Source: Bacillota bacterium (GTDB lineage: Bacteria > Bacillota_E > Sulfobacillia > Sulfobacillales > Sulfobacillaceae). Taken from it: a stretch of DNA of 5,731 nt. Under the pieces are notes generated by a model. That model searched no databases and was not told where the DNA came from. It saw only the letters and a program-made list of their open reading frames with translations. This document shows positions 5,424 through 5,731 of the stretch, piece by piece. The translations under genes were made by a program, and so were the position numbers. Where the stretch lies: NCBI GenBank assembly GCA_021802375.1, contig JAKAAL010000323.1, positions 1 to 5,731 of the forward strand, given 5' to 3'. Each line of letters begins with the position of its first letter. Position 1 is the stretch's first letter.

Positions 5424-5731
5424 CTAGCTAGAAAATACTTTCTCAAAAATGTCCTCTAAAAGTTGGTCGGTAACTTTAACAAACTTATCCGTACTCGTAG
5501 GGCGATACTTCCATTGAAAGCCGCCACCGTCATTTTTCATTAAAACAAATTGCGTCGTCGGTAATGCTATAACGGGGTGGGTGGTCATAGCTTTTAATGT
5601 TCCGGTAAGGGTAATCCTTCCACCTGCTTGGGGAAATGCCTCGCTATCTATTCTCAGAATCGACTTAGGGCCTACTATCTGTAATGTATTCTGCCACTCC
5701 ATGATTTCCAAAGTATCTTCACCACTTAAAG
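5424..5731 (-). CDS. Hypothetical protein, convergent to the phage operon (5' end probably outside window)
   Basis: The frame is open from the right window edge to a TAG at 5424-5426, giving about 101 visible residues. Candidate starts are TTG at 5711 and ATG at 5702, neither with a convincing ribosome binding site. The residues before them (LSGEDT) read as ordinary coding sequence, so the gene may begin beyond the window. I do not recognise a family. Visible features are a run of probable beta strands (LQIVGPKSILRI, GGRITLTGTLKAM, TQFVLMKNDGGGFQWKY) and a C-terminal amphipathic helix (VTDQLLEDIFEKVF). There is no membrane segment. The region looks more AT-rich than the operon, and the orientation is opposite, so it may be a host gene beyond the prophage end or an accessory phage gene. 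It shares the terminator at 5334-5372. Confidence 0.55.
   Translation of the reverse strand, partial: LSGEDTLEIMEWQNTLQIVGPKSILRIDSEAFPQAGGRITLTGTLKAMTTHPVIALPTTQFVLMKNDGGGFQWKYRPTSTDKFVKVTDQLLEDIFEKVFSS

Noticed and set aside
1..5731. CRISPR array, tRNA or insertion sequence
   Set aside because: No spaced direct repeats, no cloverleaf-like segment in the gaps, and no transposase or terminal inverted repeats were seen.

Overview
The window reads as the right-hand (late) end of a tailed-phage or prophage genome from a Gram-positive, Bacillota-like host. Three things point there: consensus AGGAGG-type ribosome binding sites before most genes, tightly packed and overlapping small genes on one strand, and a run of tail-tip and lysis protein families. 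Base composition looks close to balanced, and host genus cannot be fixed from the sequence alone. Moderately thermophilic or acidophilic Bacillota would fit but this is a guess. All product names come from reading motifs by eye; no database search was run.

Positions 1-994 hold tail-tip/host-recognition genes: the C-terminal end of a probable tail fibre, then a small protein with a beta-sandwich-like C-terminal half. Positions 1005-3502 hold a coupled block. It starts with a permuted papain-fold (YiiX/NlpC-P60-like) protein, continues with three consecutive small membrane proteins that each carry a predicted coiled coil, and ends with a GH25 lysozyme carrying a peptidoglycan-binding domain and a C-terminal coiled coil. 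Overlaps of 20, 14, 1 and 17 bases join these genes.

Positions 3531-4735 hold a secreted CAP-domain protein with an eight-residue repeat, joined by an ATGA overlap to an HNH-type protein. After a 124-base non-coding gap, which may hold a weak promoter, comes a probable LLH-family holin (4860-5321). A perfect 14-bp stem hairpin at 5334-5372 closes the operon and also terminates a convergent minus-strand gene (5424 to the window edge) of unknown function. That gene may be beyond the phage boundary or be an accessory phage gene.

Working model (inference): the plus-strand genes form a late transcript. Tail-tip proteins bind the host, the small membrane proteins and the LLH protein control membrane permeabilisation, and the GH25 enzyme cuts the wall. 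The papain-fold protein may help entry or lysis. The CAP and HNH genes are accessory cargo in the lysis region. The most unusual parts are the trio of coiled-coil membrane proteins and the secreted CAP protein placed between endolysin and LLH holin.
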